A stretch of DNA of 64,000 nt, taken from the NCBI GenBank assembly GCA_902790215.1, contig CADAQX010000002.1, positions 62,001 through 126,000 on the forward strand, read 5' to 3'. Below are positions 18,165 to 27,036 of the stretch, piece after piece; within the stretch, counting starts at the first letter, position 1; every line of letters starts with the position of its first letter. The DNA comes from an uncultured Bacteroidota bacterium (GTDB lineage: Bacteria > Bacteroidota > Bacteroidia > Bacteroidales > P3). Both the position numbers and the translations under genes were made by a program. The notes under the pieces are model-generated. The model was given only the letters and a program-made list of their open reading frames with translations, had not been told where the DNA came from and did no database searches.

Positions 18165-18320
18165 ATGACAAAGGAGTTTGAAGAACGCAAGCACGAGCGC
18201 AAGCCGAGCACCCTCTATAGGGTGTTCAAACTGGTGGTTACCATTGGGCTTATTATTATCGCCCTGCTTTTCCTTCTAATGGTTGCCTTCCCCAAAGGCT
18301 TGTGGGTGGACATTTTTTAA
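18165..18320 (+). CDS. Small single-pass membrane protein, 51 residues
   Basis: A short frame beginning MTKEFEERKHERKPSTLYRV: a charged cytoplasmic-looking N-terminus of about 18 residues, one membrane helix (about residues 22-45, rich in Leu/Ile/Val), and a short tail ending WVDIF. The stop is followed by a word array. It begins only 7 bases after the T-run of the glyA terminator and no -7 box is seen, so expression would depend on read-through or an unrecognised promoter. Bacteroidota commonly encode such DUF-like small membrane proteins. No function can be assigned. Confidence 0.65.
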   Translation: MTKEFEERKHERKPSTLYRVFKLVVTIGLIIIALLFLLMVAFPKGLWVDIF

Positions 18321-18400
18321 GAACTCGTTAATTCGTAAATGTGTTAATTCGTTAGTCAAGGGCTCACACATTCACACGTTAACACATTAGCACATTCACA
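18321..18400 (+). repeat. Word array W6 (GTTAATTCG / ACACATTAAC words)
   Basis: GTTAATTCGTAAATGTGTTAATTCG, a short centre, then CACACATTCACACGTTAACAC. Complementary arms lie between convergent genes. It is related to the second half of the array at 1405-1541. Confidence 0.75.
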
Positions 18401-18402
18401 CC

Positions 18403-19422
18403 TTATTCTGGGTAGCCGTCGGGGTTCTGGCGCTGCCAGTTCCAGCTGTCGCGCACCATTTCGTTGATGCCGTATTGAGCTTTCCAGCCTAATTCTCTCT
18501 GCGCTTTGTCGGGGTTGCTGTAGCAGGTGGCTATGTCGCCGGCACGGCGGGGCTGGATGGAGTAGGGGACTTTCACATTGTTTTCTTTCTCAAAGGCCTT
18601 GACCATGTTGAGGACACTGTATCCGTGGCCGGTGCCGAGGTTGTAGATGCCGAGGCCGCAGCGTTGTTCGATGGCTTTGAGGGCGCAGACGTGGCCATTG
18701 GCGAGATCTACGACATGGATGTAGTCGCGCACGCCGGTGCCGTCGGGTGTGGGATAGTCGTTGCCGAACACGCCCAGCTCTTTGCGCTTGCCCACAGCTA
18801 CCTGTGTGATGTAGGGCATGAGGTTGTTGGGTATGCCGTTGGGGTTTTCTCCGATGCGTCCTGACGGGTGTGCACCTACGGGGTTGAAGTAGCGCAGCAG
18901 GACGACATTCCATTCTGGGTCGGCTTTCTGTATGTCGATAAGCACCTGCTCGAGCATGCTCTTGGTCCAGCCGTAGGGGTTGGTGCACTGCCCTTTGGGG
19001 CATTTCTCGGTGATGGGGATTTCTGCAGGGTCGCCATAGACGGTGGCCGAGGAGCTGAAGATGATGTTCTTGCAGCCGTTCTGGCGCATGACATCAACAA
19101 GAGTCAGTGTGCCGCTGATGTTATTCTCGTAGTACTCCCAGGGTTTCTCTACGCTTTCACCCACGGCCTTGAGACCGGCGAAATGGATACAGGCGTCGAA
19201 CTTGTGTCGGGCAAAAACACGCTCAAGCCCTTCGCGGTCGCGGATATCAATTTGGTAAAAGGGGATCTCGGCAATGCCGATAATCTCTGCAACGCGTCGC
19301 AGCGACTCGGGATTGGAGTTGCAGAGGTTGTCAACGACTACAGCGGTATGCCCCGCTTTGTATAGCTCTATCAATGTGTGGGAGCCAATGTATCCGGCCC
19401 CGCCGGTAACTAAGATGTTCAT
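18403..19422 (-). CDS. galE: UDP-glucose 4-epimerase
   Basis: A 339-residue short-chain dehydrogenase-type epimerase that interconverts UDP-glucose and UDP-galactose for surface glycans and galactose use. The NAD-binding GGAGYIGSH is at residues 7-15. The catalytic set is Ser125 in FSSSATVYG and Tyr150/Lys154 in NPYGWTKS. Length is standard. The C-terminal residues ...NPDGYPE end at a word array. No partner genes of the Leloir pathway are adjacent. Confidence 0.96.
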   Translation of the reverse strand: MNILVTGGAGYIGSHTLIELYKAGHTAVVVDNLCNSNPESLRRVAEIIGIAEIPFYQIDIRDREGLERVFARHKFDACIHFAGLKAVGESVEKPWEYYENNISGTLTLVDVMRQNGCKNIIFSSSATVYGDPAEIPITEKCPKGQCTNPYGWTKSMLEQVLIDIQKADPEWNVVLLRYFNPVGAHPSGRIGENPNGIPNNLMPYITQVAVGKRKELGVFGNDYPTPDGTGVRDYIHVVDLANGHVCALKAIEQRCGLGIYNLGTGHGYSVLNMVKAFEKENNVKVPYSIQPRRAGDIATCYSNPDKAQRELGWKAQYGINEMVRDSWNWQRQNPDGYPE

Positions 19423-19502
19423 CGTTCTTTTTTTTGTTATAACGCAGGGTTGCTGCTTTTATTGCATGTGTAGGAACAGAATAATGATACAGTCTTGTAT
19501 TA

Positions 19503-19515
19503 TGACAGAATGTCT
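19503..19515 (+). promoter_or_regulatory. Candidate clpB operator 1, near-palindrome TGACA-N3-TGTCT
   Basis: TGACAGAATGTCT lies 44 bp upstream of a perfect copy of the same 5-3-5 inverted repeat. Together they flank the likely promoter region of clpB, where no TAnnTTTG box is seen. Confidence 0.5.
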
Positions 19516-19546
19516 TGGTAATGTCTGCGTTTTTATATTGTTTTGC

Positions 19547-19559
19547 TGACAAAATGTCA
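19547..19559 (+). promoter_or_regulatory. Candidate clpB operator 2, palindrome TGACA-N3-TGTCA
   Basis: A perfect inverted repeat TGACAAAATGTCA, about 90 bp upstream of the clpB ATG. It may be a heat-shock or protein-stress regulator site; the factor is unknown. Confidence 0.55.
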
Positions 19560-19646
19560 TTATGCTGATGCTGGCTTGAAAGTTGATGAGTGGGTAGGTG
19601 TGTTGCAGTGTGTGGCTGCACAGGAATCAGATAAAAATATACAATC

Positions 19647-22241
19647 ATGAATATAAATAATTTTACTATCAAAGCACAGGAGGCCGTTCAGAAGGCCCAG
19701 GAGATTGCCACCGCGCGACAGCATCAGGCTATCGAGTCGGGGCATCTGCTAAAAGGAATCCTGAGTGTGGATGAGAATGTCACACCGTTCCTTCTGAAGA
19801 AACTGGAGGTGAACATCCCCCGGCTGACACAGCAGACGGATGCACTGCTGGACAAGCTGCCACGCGTGAGCGGCGGCGGCCAATATCTGAGCAACGACGC
19901 CAACCAGGCATTGGTGAAGGCCACACAGTTGGCCACCGAGATGGGCGACGACTTTGTCTCTATCGAGCACATGCTGCTTGGGCTGGTGTCCGGCAAGGAC
20001 GAGGTGGCGCACCTGATGAAGGATGCCGGCGTGAGCGAAAAGAGCCTCAAGGCCGCCATCGCCGACCTGCGCAAAGGCAGCAAGGTGGGCAGCCAGAGCG
20101 CCGAGGACACCTACAACGCCTTGAACAAGTACGCCAAGAACCTCAACCAGCTGGCTCAGGCCGGCAAGCTTGACCCCGTTATCGGTCGTGACGAGGAAAT
20201 CCGGCGTGTGCTGCAGATTCTCAGCCGCAGGACCAAGAACAACCCCATCCTTATCGGCGAGCCCGGTGTAGGTAAGACGGCTATCGCCGAGGGTTTGGCA
20301 CACCGTATTGTGAGCGGTGACGTGCCGGAGAACCTGAAGAGCAAGACCATCTACAGCCTGGACATGGGCGCACTGATTGCCGGTGCCAAGTACAAGGGCG
20401 AGTTTGAGGAAAGGCTGAAAAGCGTCATCCGTGAGATTAACGAGGCTGACGGCGAAATCATCCTCTTCATCGACGAGATTCACACCCTGGTGGGTGCCGG
20501 CGGCGGCGAAGGGGCCATGGATGCCGCCAACATCCTCAAGCCGGCACTGGCTCGTGGCGAGTTGCGGGCCATCGGTGCCACCACCTTGGCCGAATACCAG
20601 AAGTATTTCGAGAAAGACAAGGCCTTGGAACGCCGTTTCCAGAGCGTGCTCATCGACGAGCCCGACGTGAACGACACCATCAGTATACTGCGTGGACTGA
20701 AGGAACGCTACGAGGTGCACCACAAAGTGCGTATCAAGGACGAGGCCATCATTGCTGCAGCAGAGCTGAGCAACCGTTACATCAGCGACCGTTTCCTGCC
20801 CGACAAGGCCATCGACCTGATTGACGAGGCGGCTGCCAAGCTCAGGCTCGAAATCGACTCGGTGCCTGAGGAACTGGACGAGATAGAACGCCGTATCCGT
20901 CAGCTGGAGATTGAGCGCGAGGCCATCAAGCGCGAGAACGACACTGACAAGCTGGCTCAGCTGGGCAAGGAGATTGCCGACCTCAGCGAGCAGCGCAACC
21001 AGATGAAGGCACGCTGGCAGAGCGAGAAGAGCATTGTCGAGAACATCCAGTCGGAGGTGAAAAACATCGAGAGCTATAAATTCGAGGCCGAGCAGGCCGA
21101 GCGTTCCGGCGACTACGGCAAGGTGGCCGAGTTGCGCTACGGCCGCATCAAAGAGGCCGAGAAACATGTGGCCGACTTGAAACAGCAGCTGAAAGAAATG
21201 CAGGCCGACAACGCCATGATCAACGAGGAAGTCGATTCGGAGCAGATAGCCGAAGTGGTGTCGAAATGGACGGGCATCCCCGTGACACGTATGCTGCAGA
21301 GCGAGCGCGAGCGTCTGCTGCACCTGGAAGACGAGCTGCACAAACGTGTGGTGGGACAAGACGAGGCCATCAGCACCATCGCCAACGCCATCCGACGCAG
21401 CCGTACTGGCCTCAGCGACGGCCGCCGACCCATAGGCAGCTTCCTCTTCCTGGGAACGACTGGCGTGGGTAAGACCGAGTTGGCACGTGCCTTGGCCGAG
21501 GTGATGTTCGACGACGAGGACATGATGGTGCGTATCGACATGAGCGAGTATCAGGAACGGCACAGCATCTCCCGTCTCATCGGCGCGCCTCCGGGATACG
21601 TGGGATACGACGAGAGCGGCCAGCTCACCGAGGCCGTCAGGCGTAAACCCTACAGCATTGTGCTCTTCGACGAAATCGAGAAAGCCCATCCGGACGTCTT
21701 CAACACCCTGCTTCAGGTGCTCGAGGATGGACGGCTGACCGACAACAAAGGCCGCACCGCCGACTTCAAGAACACGGTCATCATCATGACCTCCAATATG
21801 GGCAGCGATGTGATACGTGAACGGCTGGAAGGCGGCCCGGTGACCGAATACGATCTGGACGAGACCAAGAAGGCCGTGCTGGAACTGCTGAAACAGCAGG
21901 TACGTCCGGAATTCATCAACCGTATCGACGAGATAGTCATGTTCCGCCCGCTCACCAAGAGCCAGATACGCGAAGTGGTGAAAATACAGCTGAACAACGC
22001 CGCCAAGATGCTGGAGAAAAACGAGATACTCATCTCCGCCACCGACGAGGCCATCGACCACCTGGCCACCATCGGCTACGACCCCGCCATGGGCGCACGT
22101 CCGGTAAAGCGTGTCATACAGCGCGAAATTCTCAACGAGCTCTCCCGCGAGATACTGGAAGAGAAAATCAAGACCAACGACACCATTATCATCGACGTAA
22201 TAGACGACCAGTTTGTCTTCTACAACCCTCAGCACAAATAG
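19647..22241 (+). CDS. clpB: ClpB disaggregase (AAA+ chaperone)
   Basis: An 864-residue cytosolic ATPase that pulls proteins out of aggregates with DnaK. Order: Clp N-domain repeats (1-150); AAA-1 with Walker A GEPGVGKT (204-211) and FIDEIH in the Walker B region; a coiled-coil middle domain (about 400-530, rich in Glu/Lys/Arg); AAA-2 with GTTGVGKTE (about 603-611) and the [11 protein letters not shown] pore loop; and a C-terminal D2-small domain. The middle domain distinguishes ClpB from ClpA/ClpC. Two TGACA-N3-TGTCA-type sites upstream suggest stress control. A strong bidirectional hairpin follows the stop. Confidence 0.98.
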   Translation: MNINNFTIKAQEAVQKAQEIATARQHQAIESGHLLKGILSVDENVTPFLLKKLEVNIPRLTQQTDALLDKLPRVSGGGQYLSNDANQALVKATQLATEMGDDFVSIEHMLLGLVSGKDEVAHLMKDAGVSEKSLKAAIADLRKGSKVGSQSAEDTYNALNKYAKNLNQLAQAGKLDPVIGRDEEIRRVLQILSRRTKNNPILIGEPGVGKTAIAEGLAHRIVSGDVPENLKSKTIYSLDMGALIAGAKYKGEFEERLKSVIREINEADGEIILFIDEIHTLVGAGGGEGAMDAANILKPALARGELRAIGATTLAEYQKYFEKDKALERRFQSVLIDEPDVNDTISILRGLKERYEVHHKVRIKDEAIIAAAELSNRYISDRFLPDKAIDLIDEAAAKLRLEIDSVPEELDEIERRIRQLEIEREAIKRENDTDKLAQLGKEIADLSEQRNQMKARWQSEKSIVENIQSEVKNIESYKFEAEQAERSGDYGKVAELRYGRIKEAEKHVADLKQQLKEMQADNAMINEEVDSEQIAEVVSKWTGIPVTRMLQSERERLLHLEDELHKRVVGQDEAISTIANAIRRSRTGLSDGRRPIGSFLFLGTTGVGKTELARALAEVMFDDEDMMVRIDMSEYQERHSISRLIGAPPGYVGYDESGQLTEAVRRKPYSIVLFDEIEKAHPDVFNTLLQVLEDGRLTDNKGRTADFKNTVIIMTSNMGSDVIRERLEGGPVTEYDLDETKKAVLELLKQQVRPEFINRIDEIVMFRPLTKSQIREVVKIQLNNAAKMLEKNEILISATDEAIDHLATIGYDPAMGARPVKRVIQREILNELSREILEEKIKTNDTIIIDVIDDQFVFYNPQHK

Positions 22242-22263
22242 TGGACACAAACTTGTAAAAAGA

Positions 22264-22305
22264 AAAGCGGACACCCGTGAGTTATCGGATGTCCGCTTTC
22301 TTTTT
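22264..22305 (+). terminator. Intrinsic terminator after clpB, usable from both sides
   Basis: AAAGCGGACA pairs with TGTCCGCTTT across a 16-nt loop, followed by a T-rich run; A-rich sequence on the other flank serves the convergent LpxH-like gene. Confidence 0.9.
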
Positions 22306-22317
22306 GATGTATGGGTG

Positions 22318-23079
22318 CTATGCCTGGTCGTGCAGGGTTATTTGACCCTCGGAGTAAACGGCGTAGTTGCGATGGATTAACCAGTCGCCTACATTGACAT
22401 AGGTTGTGGCGGTGCCGTTGTCGGCAGCTATTTCTTTGACGAGCGGTGTGTGGCGATGGCCAAAGACACAGTAGTCGAAATGTTCTTTCATCATGCGCTC
22501 GCGGCAGTATAGCACGATGCCCTCCCGATCGTCGCCTTGGTATTCCAGTATTTCGGGTTTCTTGCGCAGGCGGGTGCTGCGTTTCTTCTGGCTCCAGCCG
22601 GAGGCAATGCCGAAGGTCATCCATTCAGGAAGGATGGAGAAAAGCTTTTGGTTGACACGGTTGCGGAAAATCCAACGGAGGCAGTCGTAGGTGTGGTCGA
22701 GGTGGCCGAGGCCGTCGCCGTGACCGATAAGGAACCGCTTCCCGTCGTATTCCAGCACGGCAGGGTCGTCGTGCATTGTGATGGCCATTTCTTCCTCCAA
22801 GTAGTGGAACATCCACATGTCGTGGTTGCCGATGAAATAGTGCAGCTCGACTCCGGCATCGGCCAGCTGTGCCATTTGCCCGAACAGCCGGGTAAAGCCT
22901 TTTGGCACCACATGGCGGTAGGTGAACCAGAAGTCGAACATGTCGCCAAGGAAGATGACCATGGCGGCATCCTCTTTCATGCGCTCCAAGAGCTGGCAGA
23001 GCTCTTTCTCTCGCTGAAGGGTGTCGGCGCCCGCGCCCAGATGGGCATCGGTGATGAAATAGAGTTTATTGTTGGGCAT
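22318..23079 (-). CDS. LpxH-like UDP-2,3-diacylglucosamine diphosphatase (calcineurin-type phosphoesterase)
   Basis: A 253-residue metallophosphoesterase. The motif set is DAH (residues 11-13), GDMFDFW, GNHDMW, GHGD and FGHRHTP, the two-metal centre of the calcineurin fold. Architecture and length match the LpxH-type enzymes of Bacteroidota that cleave UDP-diacylglucosamine to lipid X in lipid A synthesis. The frame continues 102 bp upstream, but the ATG at 23079 (MPNNKLYFITDAHLG) begins at the first conserved strand. It overlaps the upstream lipoprotein gene by 14 bp, indicating co-translation. Specific substrate not proven from sequence. Confidence 0.85.
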   Translation of the reverse strand: MPNNKLYFITDAHLGAGADTLQREKELCQLLERMKEDAAMVIFLGDMFDFWFTYRHVVPKGFTRLFGQMAQLADAGVELHYFIGNHDMWMFHYLEEEMAITMHDDPAVLEYDGKRFLIGHGDGLGHLDHTYDCLRWIFRNRVNQKLFSILPEWMTFGIASGWSQKKRSTRLRKKPEILEYQGDDREGIVLYCRERMMKEHFDYCVFGHRHTPLVKEIAADNGTATTYVNVGDWLIHRNYAVYSEGQITLHDQA

Positions 23080-23809
23080 ATTGGAATCGGGTGCGTTCCA
23101 CCTGGTTCTTGAAACTGAGTGTGTGCGGGTTGTCGGGCATGCTTTCCTCAAGGCCTTCCAGTACGGCTTCGTAAAACTCAAAGCTGTCGGCGGGGTTTAT
23201 CAAGGGGCGGTTGTTGAAGGGTTTGTACAGCGCGATGAGTGTGGTGAGGGAACCCAGGTGGTCTTGGATAAAGTTTACCACATAATGCTGTTGATCGGCA
23301 AATGCATCCAGGTATATCGAATCGGTGATATTGCGTGCGGCGGTATACTCGGCCTCGGTAATCTTGCCTTCGGAGAGCAGCTGCTGGTTCTGCCGGTCGG
23401 AAGCCACGATGTCGCGGAGCACGATGCTCCCCTGATTGGCGTAATCCTGCAATTGCCATAGCAGTTGCGAGTCGCCGCCGCCTTGCAGTCGATAAGTATT
23501 CGACAGGGAGTCGTAGCTGCCTTCTATGATGATTTTCTCACCGAAGTCAGGTAGCAGCACGATATAGTCTTCCTCGTTGATATGCACATTGTAGAATGTC
23601 TTGTAAGGCATGGCATAACGGAACTTGAAATGCCCTTTGTTGTCGAGTGTCACCGAGTCGATAAAAAGCCGGGCATCGGGTGTCATCTCTTCGATGTAGA
23701 TGGTTTTGCCGGCTCCGTTGGCCAGGGTGCCTTCTATGACGATATCGTTTCTGTTGCCGCATGCCGTCAGCAGCAGGAGTGCTGCGGCTATGATGAGGAT
23801 TTGTTTCAT
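23066..23809 (-). CDS. DUF4369-type lipoprotein
   Basis: A 247-residue lipoprotein (MKQILIIAAALLLLTACG, lipobox cysteine at 17). The region after the anchor (IVIEGTLANGAGKTIYIEEM, SVTLDNKGHFKF, YKTFYNVHINEEDYIVLLPDFGEKIIIEG) matches the DUF4369 beta-domain that usually precedes a thioredoxin-like domain in Bacteroidota. Here the C-terminal half is helical with no CxxC, so the thioredoxin part is missing or replaced. It overlaps the LpxH-like gene and probably shares its transcript. Function unknown. Confidence 0.75.
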   Translation of the reverse strand: MKQILIIAAALLLLTACGNRNDIVIEGTLANGAGKTIYIEEMTPDARLFIDSVTLDNKGHFKFRYAMPYKTFYNVHINEEDYIVLLPDFGEKIIIEGSYDSLSNTYRLQGGGDSQLLWQLQDYANQGSIVLRDIVASDRQNQQLLSEGKITEAEYTAARNITDSIYLDAFADQQHYVVNFIQDHLGSLTTLIALYKPFNNRPLINPADSFEFYEAVLEGLEESMPDNPHTLSFKNQVERTRFQYAQQ

Positions 23810-23819
23810 GTCGATTTAT

Positions 23820-23950
23820 GGTTTTAAAGTTTTAGGGTTTTAGGGGAGGAAGGTTTTAATAGTTGAAAATTAATTAAATTGAGAAGTGAAAAATGAAAAG
23901 TGAAAATTATCCGGGTGCGGCAGCAACTTTCAATTTTCAATTTTCAATTC
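23820..23950 (-). repeat. Word array W7, core type I, reverse
   Basis: GGTTTTAAAG/TTTTAGGG words, then GAAAAATGAAAAGTGAAAA, the reversed core TTATCCGGGTGCGGCAGCAAC, then TTTCAATTTTCAATTTTCAA. It overlaps the last codons and stop of aroC, whose C-terminal residues ELKIEN are encoded by the repeat words. Confidence 0.85.
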
Positions 23951-24883
23951 GTCAATCCTTTTAACTCTCAAACAAAGGAAGTCGGCCAGGACAAGGGCAG
24001 CCATGCTCTCGACGATGACTGGCAGCCGGGTGCTGTGGTCTTGGTCGTGGCGGCCGTGCGGTGCCACTGCTTTCAGTGAGCCGTCGGCCATGCGACAAAC
24101 CATTCCGTCGGGGTTGGTGACCGGAGGGTGGAAACCGGTGTGGAAAACAATCGGCATCCCGTTGCTAATGCCGCCTTGTACACCACCGCAATGATTGGTG
24201 GCGGTAAGGGTGGCCCCTTCGCCTCCGGCAATCCATTGGTCGGGGTAGTCCCCGGCGGCTCTTTTCCAATCGCCGGCATTCTCTCCCATTTCGAAGGATG
24301 ATGCCGAGGGAATGGACAGCATGGCGTAGGCCAGTCGTGCATTGAGGCGGTCAAAGACAGGGTTTCCTATACCGGCCGGGACCCCTTCAATGATGCACTT
24401 TACCTCGAATCCTTGTCGTAGGGAATGGATAGAGACTCCTTGGGTGGTAAGCCACAGCTTTGCCACGGCACCGCCTACCACGCGAGCCGCTGTCTCCCGT
24501 CCCGATGCGCGTCCGCCGCCGCGGTGGTCCCGGCATCCGTAGCGTTGCTGCCAGGTGTAGTCGGCATGTCCGGGGCGGAAACAGTCGCGTAAGGCTTCGT
24601 AGTCTTCGGGTTGACAGTTCTGGTTCCGTATGGCAAATGCAATGGGAGTCCCCAGAGTTCTCCCTTCATAAATGCCGCTTAGCCACTCTGTCGTGTCCGG
24701 CTCTTTGCGGGGCGTGGTGAGTGACGAGGGGCTGTCTCCGTCGCGTCGGCGGAGCAGCTCGCTGGCGATGAAGCCATCGTCAATCACCACCCCGGCAGGA
24801 CAACCGTCGATGACCCCGCCGAGGGCTGTGCCGTGCGACTCACCGAAGGTTGTCAGCCGAAAGGAGTGGCCGAAAGTGTTCAT
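23930..24883 (-). CDS. aroC: Chorismate synthase, internally shortened
   Basis: A 317-residue FMN enzyme that converts 5-enolpyruvylshikimate-3-phosphate to chorismate. Family hallmarks present: FGESHG (residues 13-18), RRRDGDSPS, RPGHADYTWQQRYGCRDHRG near 104, GRASGRETAARV, VPAGIGNPVFDRLNA and GRHDQDHSTRLPVIVESM near the C-terminus. Bacterial AroC is usually about 350-365 residues. Here the ~45-residue stretch between AKLWLTTQGVSI and VPAGIG, which normally includes the CPD and KKEGDSIGA-like segments, is reduced to a short linker. The frame is intact. Whether the enzyme is functional is uncertain. The C-terminus runs into a word array. Confidence 0.88.
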   Translation of the reverse strand: MNTFGHSFRLTTFGESHGTALGGVIDGCPAGVVIDDGFIASELLRRRDGDSPSSLTTPRKEPDTTEWLSGIYEGRTLGTPIAFAIRNQNCQPEDYEALRDCFRPGHADYTWQQRYGCRDHRGGGRASGRETAARVVGGAVAKLWLTTQGVSIHSLRQGFEVKCIIEGVPAGIGNPVFDRLNARLAYAMLSIPSASSFEMGENAGDWKRAAGDYPDQWIAGGEGATLTATNHCGGVQGGISNGMPIVFHTGFHPPVTNPDGMVCRMADGSLKAVAPHGRHDQDHSTRLPVIVESMAALVLADFLCLRVKRIDELKIEN

Positions 24884-24888
24884 TTGCT

Positions 24889-25776
24889 TTACTTGCGGAT
24901 TACCTGAATACCGTTGTTGTTCTGCTGTGCTCCCGCAATGATGTCGAGGAGTTCGACTTCGAAGATAAGCGTCGAGCCGGGAGGGATGGCACCCATGGGC
25001 TGCTCGCCGTAGCCGAGGTTGTAGGGGATATACAGGATGTATTTGGAGCCGACATCCATCAGCTGCAGACCTTCAGTCCAGCCGGGGATGACCTGGTTCA
25101 GGAAGAACTCGGCGGGCTCTCCGCGGTCCACGCTGCTGTCGAATTTCTTGCCGTCGATAAGAGTGCCGGTGTAGTGGACTTTCACCTTGTCGGTGGCCTT
25201 GGGTTTCTTGCCGTTGCCTTTCTTGACAATCTTATACTGCAGGCCGCTCTTGGTTTGATAAACCGACTTGTTGTTGGCATTCTCTTCCAGGAATTTCTTT
25301 CCGGCGGCGATGTTGTCGTCTTTTCCGGCCATCATTCTCTCCTGTTCCTCGCGCTGACGTTTCTCAAACTCTTGCTGGAAACGGTTCAGCAGCGGGCGCA
25401 TCATGGCGTCGTTCCATGTGTTCTGACCCTTGTAGCAGTCAATCATGGACTGGCCTGCGGCCTGTCCGTTGATGCCGAGATTCTGCTGCAGCCAGCTCTG
25501 GTAGATGTCCTTGCCGATGGCATAGGATGCCGAGTCGTTGAAGTCCTTCAGCTCTATCGGGCGGTACATGTCGTTCATCTGTTGCTGCTTCTGGTAGGCA
25601 GCCAGGGTCTCGTTCAGCGCCTGTTGTGTTTTCTCGTAGAGCTCGGCTTTCTGTTTGAGCACGTTGTAGTCGGCCTCGCTCATAGTCACCTTGCCGCGTT
25701 TGATTTTCACGTCCTGTGCTGTGGCGGCAGCCATGCCGACAGTGAGAATTGCCAATAAAATGAATGCTTTTTTCAT
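24889..25776 (-). CDS. FKBP-type peptidyl-prolyl isomerase, periplasmic
   Basis: A 295-residue protein with a signal peptide (MKKAFILLAILTVGMAAATAQ). A charged helical N-domain (about 30-170, FKBP_N type, dimerising in FkpA/Mip) precedes the FKBP domain (about 175-280) with KVKVHYTGTLIDGKKFDSS, VIPGWTEGLQLM and YGEQPMGAIPPGSTLIFEVEL. The tail is Asn/Gln-rich. It probably folds exported proteins. The frame extends upstream to 25869 without a signal peptide, so the ATG at 25776 is used. It sits 5 bp upstream of aroC on the same strand and may be co-transcribed. Confidence 0.93.
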   Translation of the reverse strand: MKKAFILLAILTVGMAAATAQDVKIKRGKVTMSEADYNVLKQKAELYEKTQQALNETLAAYQKQQQMNDMYRPIELKDFNDSASYAIGKDIYQSWLQQNLGINGQAAGQSMIDCYKGQNTWNDAMMRPLLNRFQQEFEKRQREEQERMMAGKDDNIAAGKKFLEENANNKSVYQTKSGLQYKIVKKGNGKKPKATDKVKVHYTGTLIDGKKFDSSVDRGEPAEFFLNQVIPGWTEGLQLMDVGSKYILYIPYNLGYGEQPMGAIPPGSTLIFEVELLDIIAGAQQNNNGIQVIRK

Positions 25777-25878
25777 TGTGTATGGATTATTGTTTGTTGT
25801 TTGATTAATTACTACACGGGGACTCTCCGCCGTATCCTTGCAGAGACTCCCCGTGCACATCAGCTTCAAAAGCCAGTT

Positions 25879-26970
25879 TTATTTGTATTCTTTTGGTTCG
25901 ACACCGTCAAGAATTTCCTTGCCGCAGATGGCGAGGGCAAGCATCTCGTTCTCGCCCTTATACACCTTCACGGGTGCAATCCAACCCACGCGGTCGATAA
26001 TCATCTGCATCCAGGGTTTGCTGTAGGCAATGCCGCCGGTGAGCAGAATGGCGTCCACCTTGCCGCTAACCACGGCGGCGAGACGGCTGATCTCCAGCGA
26101 AACCTGATAGCAGAAAGCGTCAACCAGCAGTTTGCACTTCTCGTCACCGGCCAGGGCTTTCTTCTCCACCTCGTAGGCGTCGTTGGTGCCCAGGTAGGCA
26201 ACAAAGCCGCCCTCGGCGGTGACCAATTTCTTCAGCTGAGCCTCGGTGTACTTGCCGCTGCAGGCCACCTCAATCAGCTTGCTGGCATTGATACTGCCGC
26301 AACGGGTGGGGGAGAAGGCTCCGAGTCCGCACAGGGCGCGGTTCACCTCCACGCAACGGCCGTGCTCATGGATACCCACACTGACACCGCCGCCCATGTG
26401 GGCGATGATGAGGTTCAGGTCCTCGTAGTGCTTGCCCAGTTCGCGGGCATACAGCTTGGCGGTCATCTTCTGGTTCAGACAGTGCCAGATAACACCCTCG
26501 TGGGAGGGATCGAGGTCGAACACGGGATGACCTGAAATCTTGGCGTAGTCAGGACGCTCGTCCACGATGCCGGGGTCGGCAATATAAGCGCAATCCAAGC
26601 CAATCTCACGGGCAATGGCATCGCTGATGAGAGCACCGAGATTGCAGGCATGTTTGCCCTGGATACCGGCATGGCATTCCTCCTTCATGAGGTCGTTGAC
26701 ACGGTAGCAACCACTCTCGCACGGGCGGGTCAATCCGCCGCGACCCATCACCACAGCTATCTCGTCGGTGGAGATATTATGCCGTTTCAGCATATCGAGA
26801 ATGGCTCCCTTGCGGTAGTCAAACTGGTCTGCCACCTCGTGGAACTTCTGGATTTCTTCAATAGGGTGAGAGAGGTTTTCGGTAAATACCTCCGACTCTC
26901 CTTCGTAGATGGCAGCCTTTGTCGAGGTTGCTCCGGGATTGATGACTAAGGTATACTTCTTTGTGTTCAT
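25879..26970 (-). CDS. buk: Butyrate kinase (acetate/butyrate kinase superfamily)
   Basis: A 363-residue kinase that interconverts butyryl phosphate plus ADP and butyrate plus ATP. The ASKHA-fold phosphate loop NPGATSTKAAIYEGE is at residues 11-25; GRGGLTRPCESGCYRV, HMGGGVSVGIHEHGR, GSGKY-like and LTGGIAYSKP are typical of Buk. Branched-chain acyl phosphates are alternative substrates in this family. No phosphotransbutyrylase gene is adjacent, although Buk is usually paired with one. A 17-nt palindrome overlaps the start of the predicted transcript, suggesting regulation. Confidence 0.93.
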   Translation of the reverse strand: MNTKKYTLVINPGATSTKAAIYEGESEVFTENLSHPIEEIQKFHEVADQFDYRKGAILDMLKRHNISTDEIAVVMGRGGLTRPCESGCYRVNDLMKEECHAGIQGKHACNLGALISDAIAREIGLDCAYIADPGIVDERPDYAKISGHPVFDLDPSHEGVIWHCLNQKMTAKLYARELGKHYEDLNLIIAHMGGGVSVGIHEHGRCVEVNRALCGLGAFSPTRCGSINASKLIEVACSGKYTEAQLKKLVTAEGGFVAYLGTNDAYEVEKKALAGDEKCKLLVDAFCYQVSLEISRLAAVVSGKVDAILLTGGIAYSKPWMQMIIDRVGWIAPVKVYKGENEMLALAICGKEILDGVEPKEYK

Positions 26971-27008
26971 GTTATAGGTGATATTGATTATCTTGATAAT
27001 TAATTCCC

Positions 27009-27025
27009 TATGGTATTATACCATA
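27009..27025 (-). promoter_or_regulatory. Palindromic operator candidate at buk (TATGGTAT-T-ATACCATA)
   Basis: A perfect 8-1-8 inverted repeat located just downstream of the expected transcription start of buk, ideally placed for a repressor. Confidence 0.55.
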
Positions 27026-27036
27026 ATTTCAGTTTG

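Noticed and set aside
19749..22274. 841-codon open frame antisense to clpB, and similar long antisense frames (8118-10019, 46164-47456, 48104-49540, 36931-38166)
   Set aside because: They mirror strongly biased codon use on the coding strand, have low-complexity His/Val/Leu/Gln-rich translations and no signals; the real genes have full family motifs.
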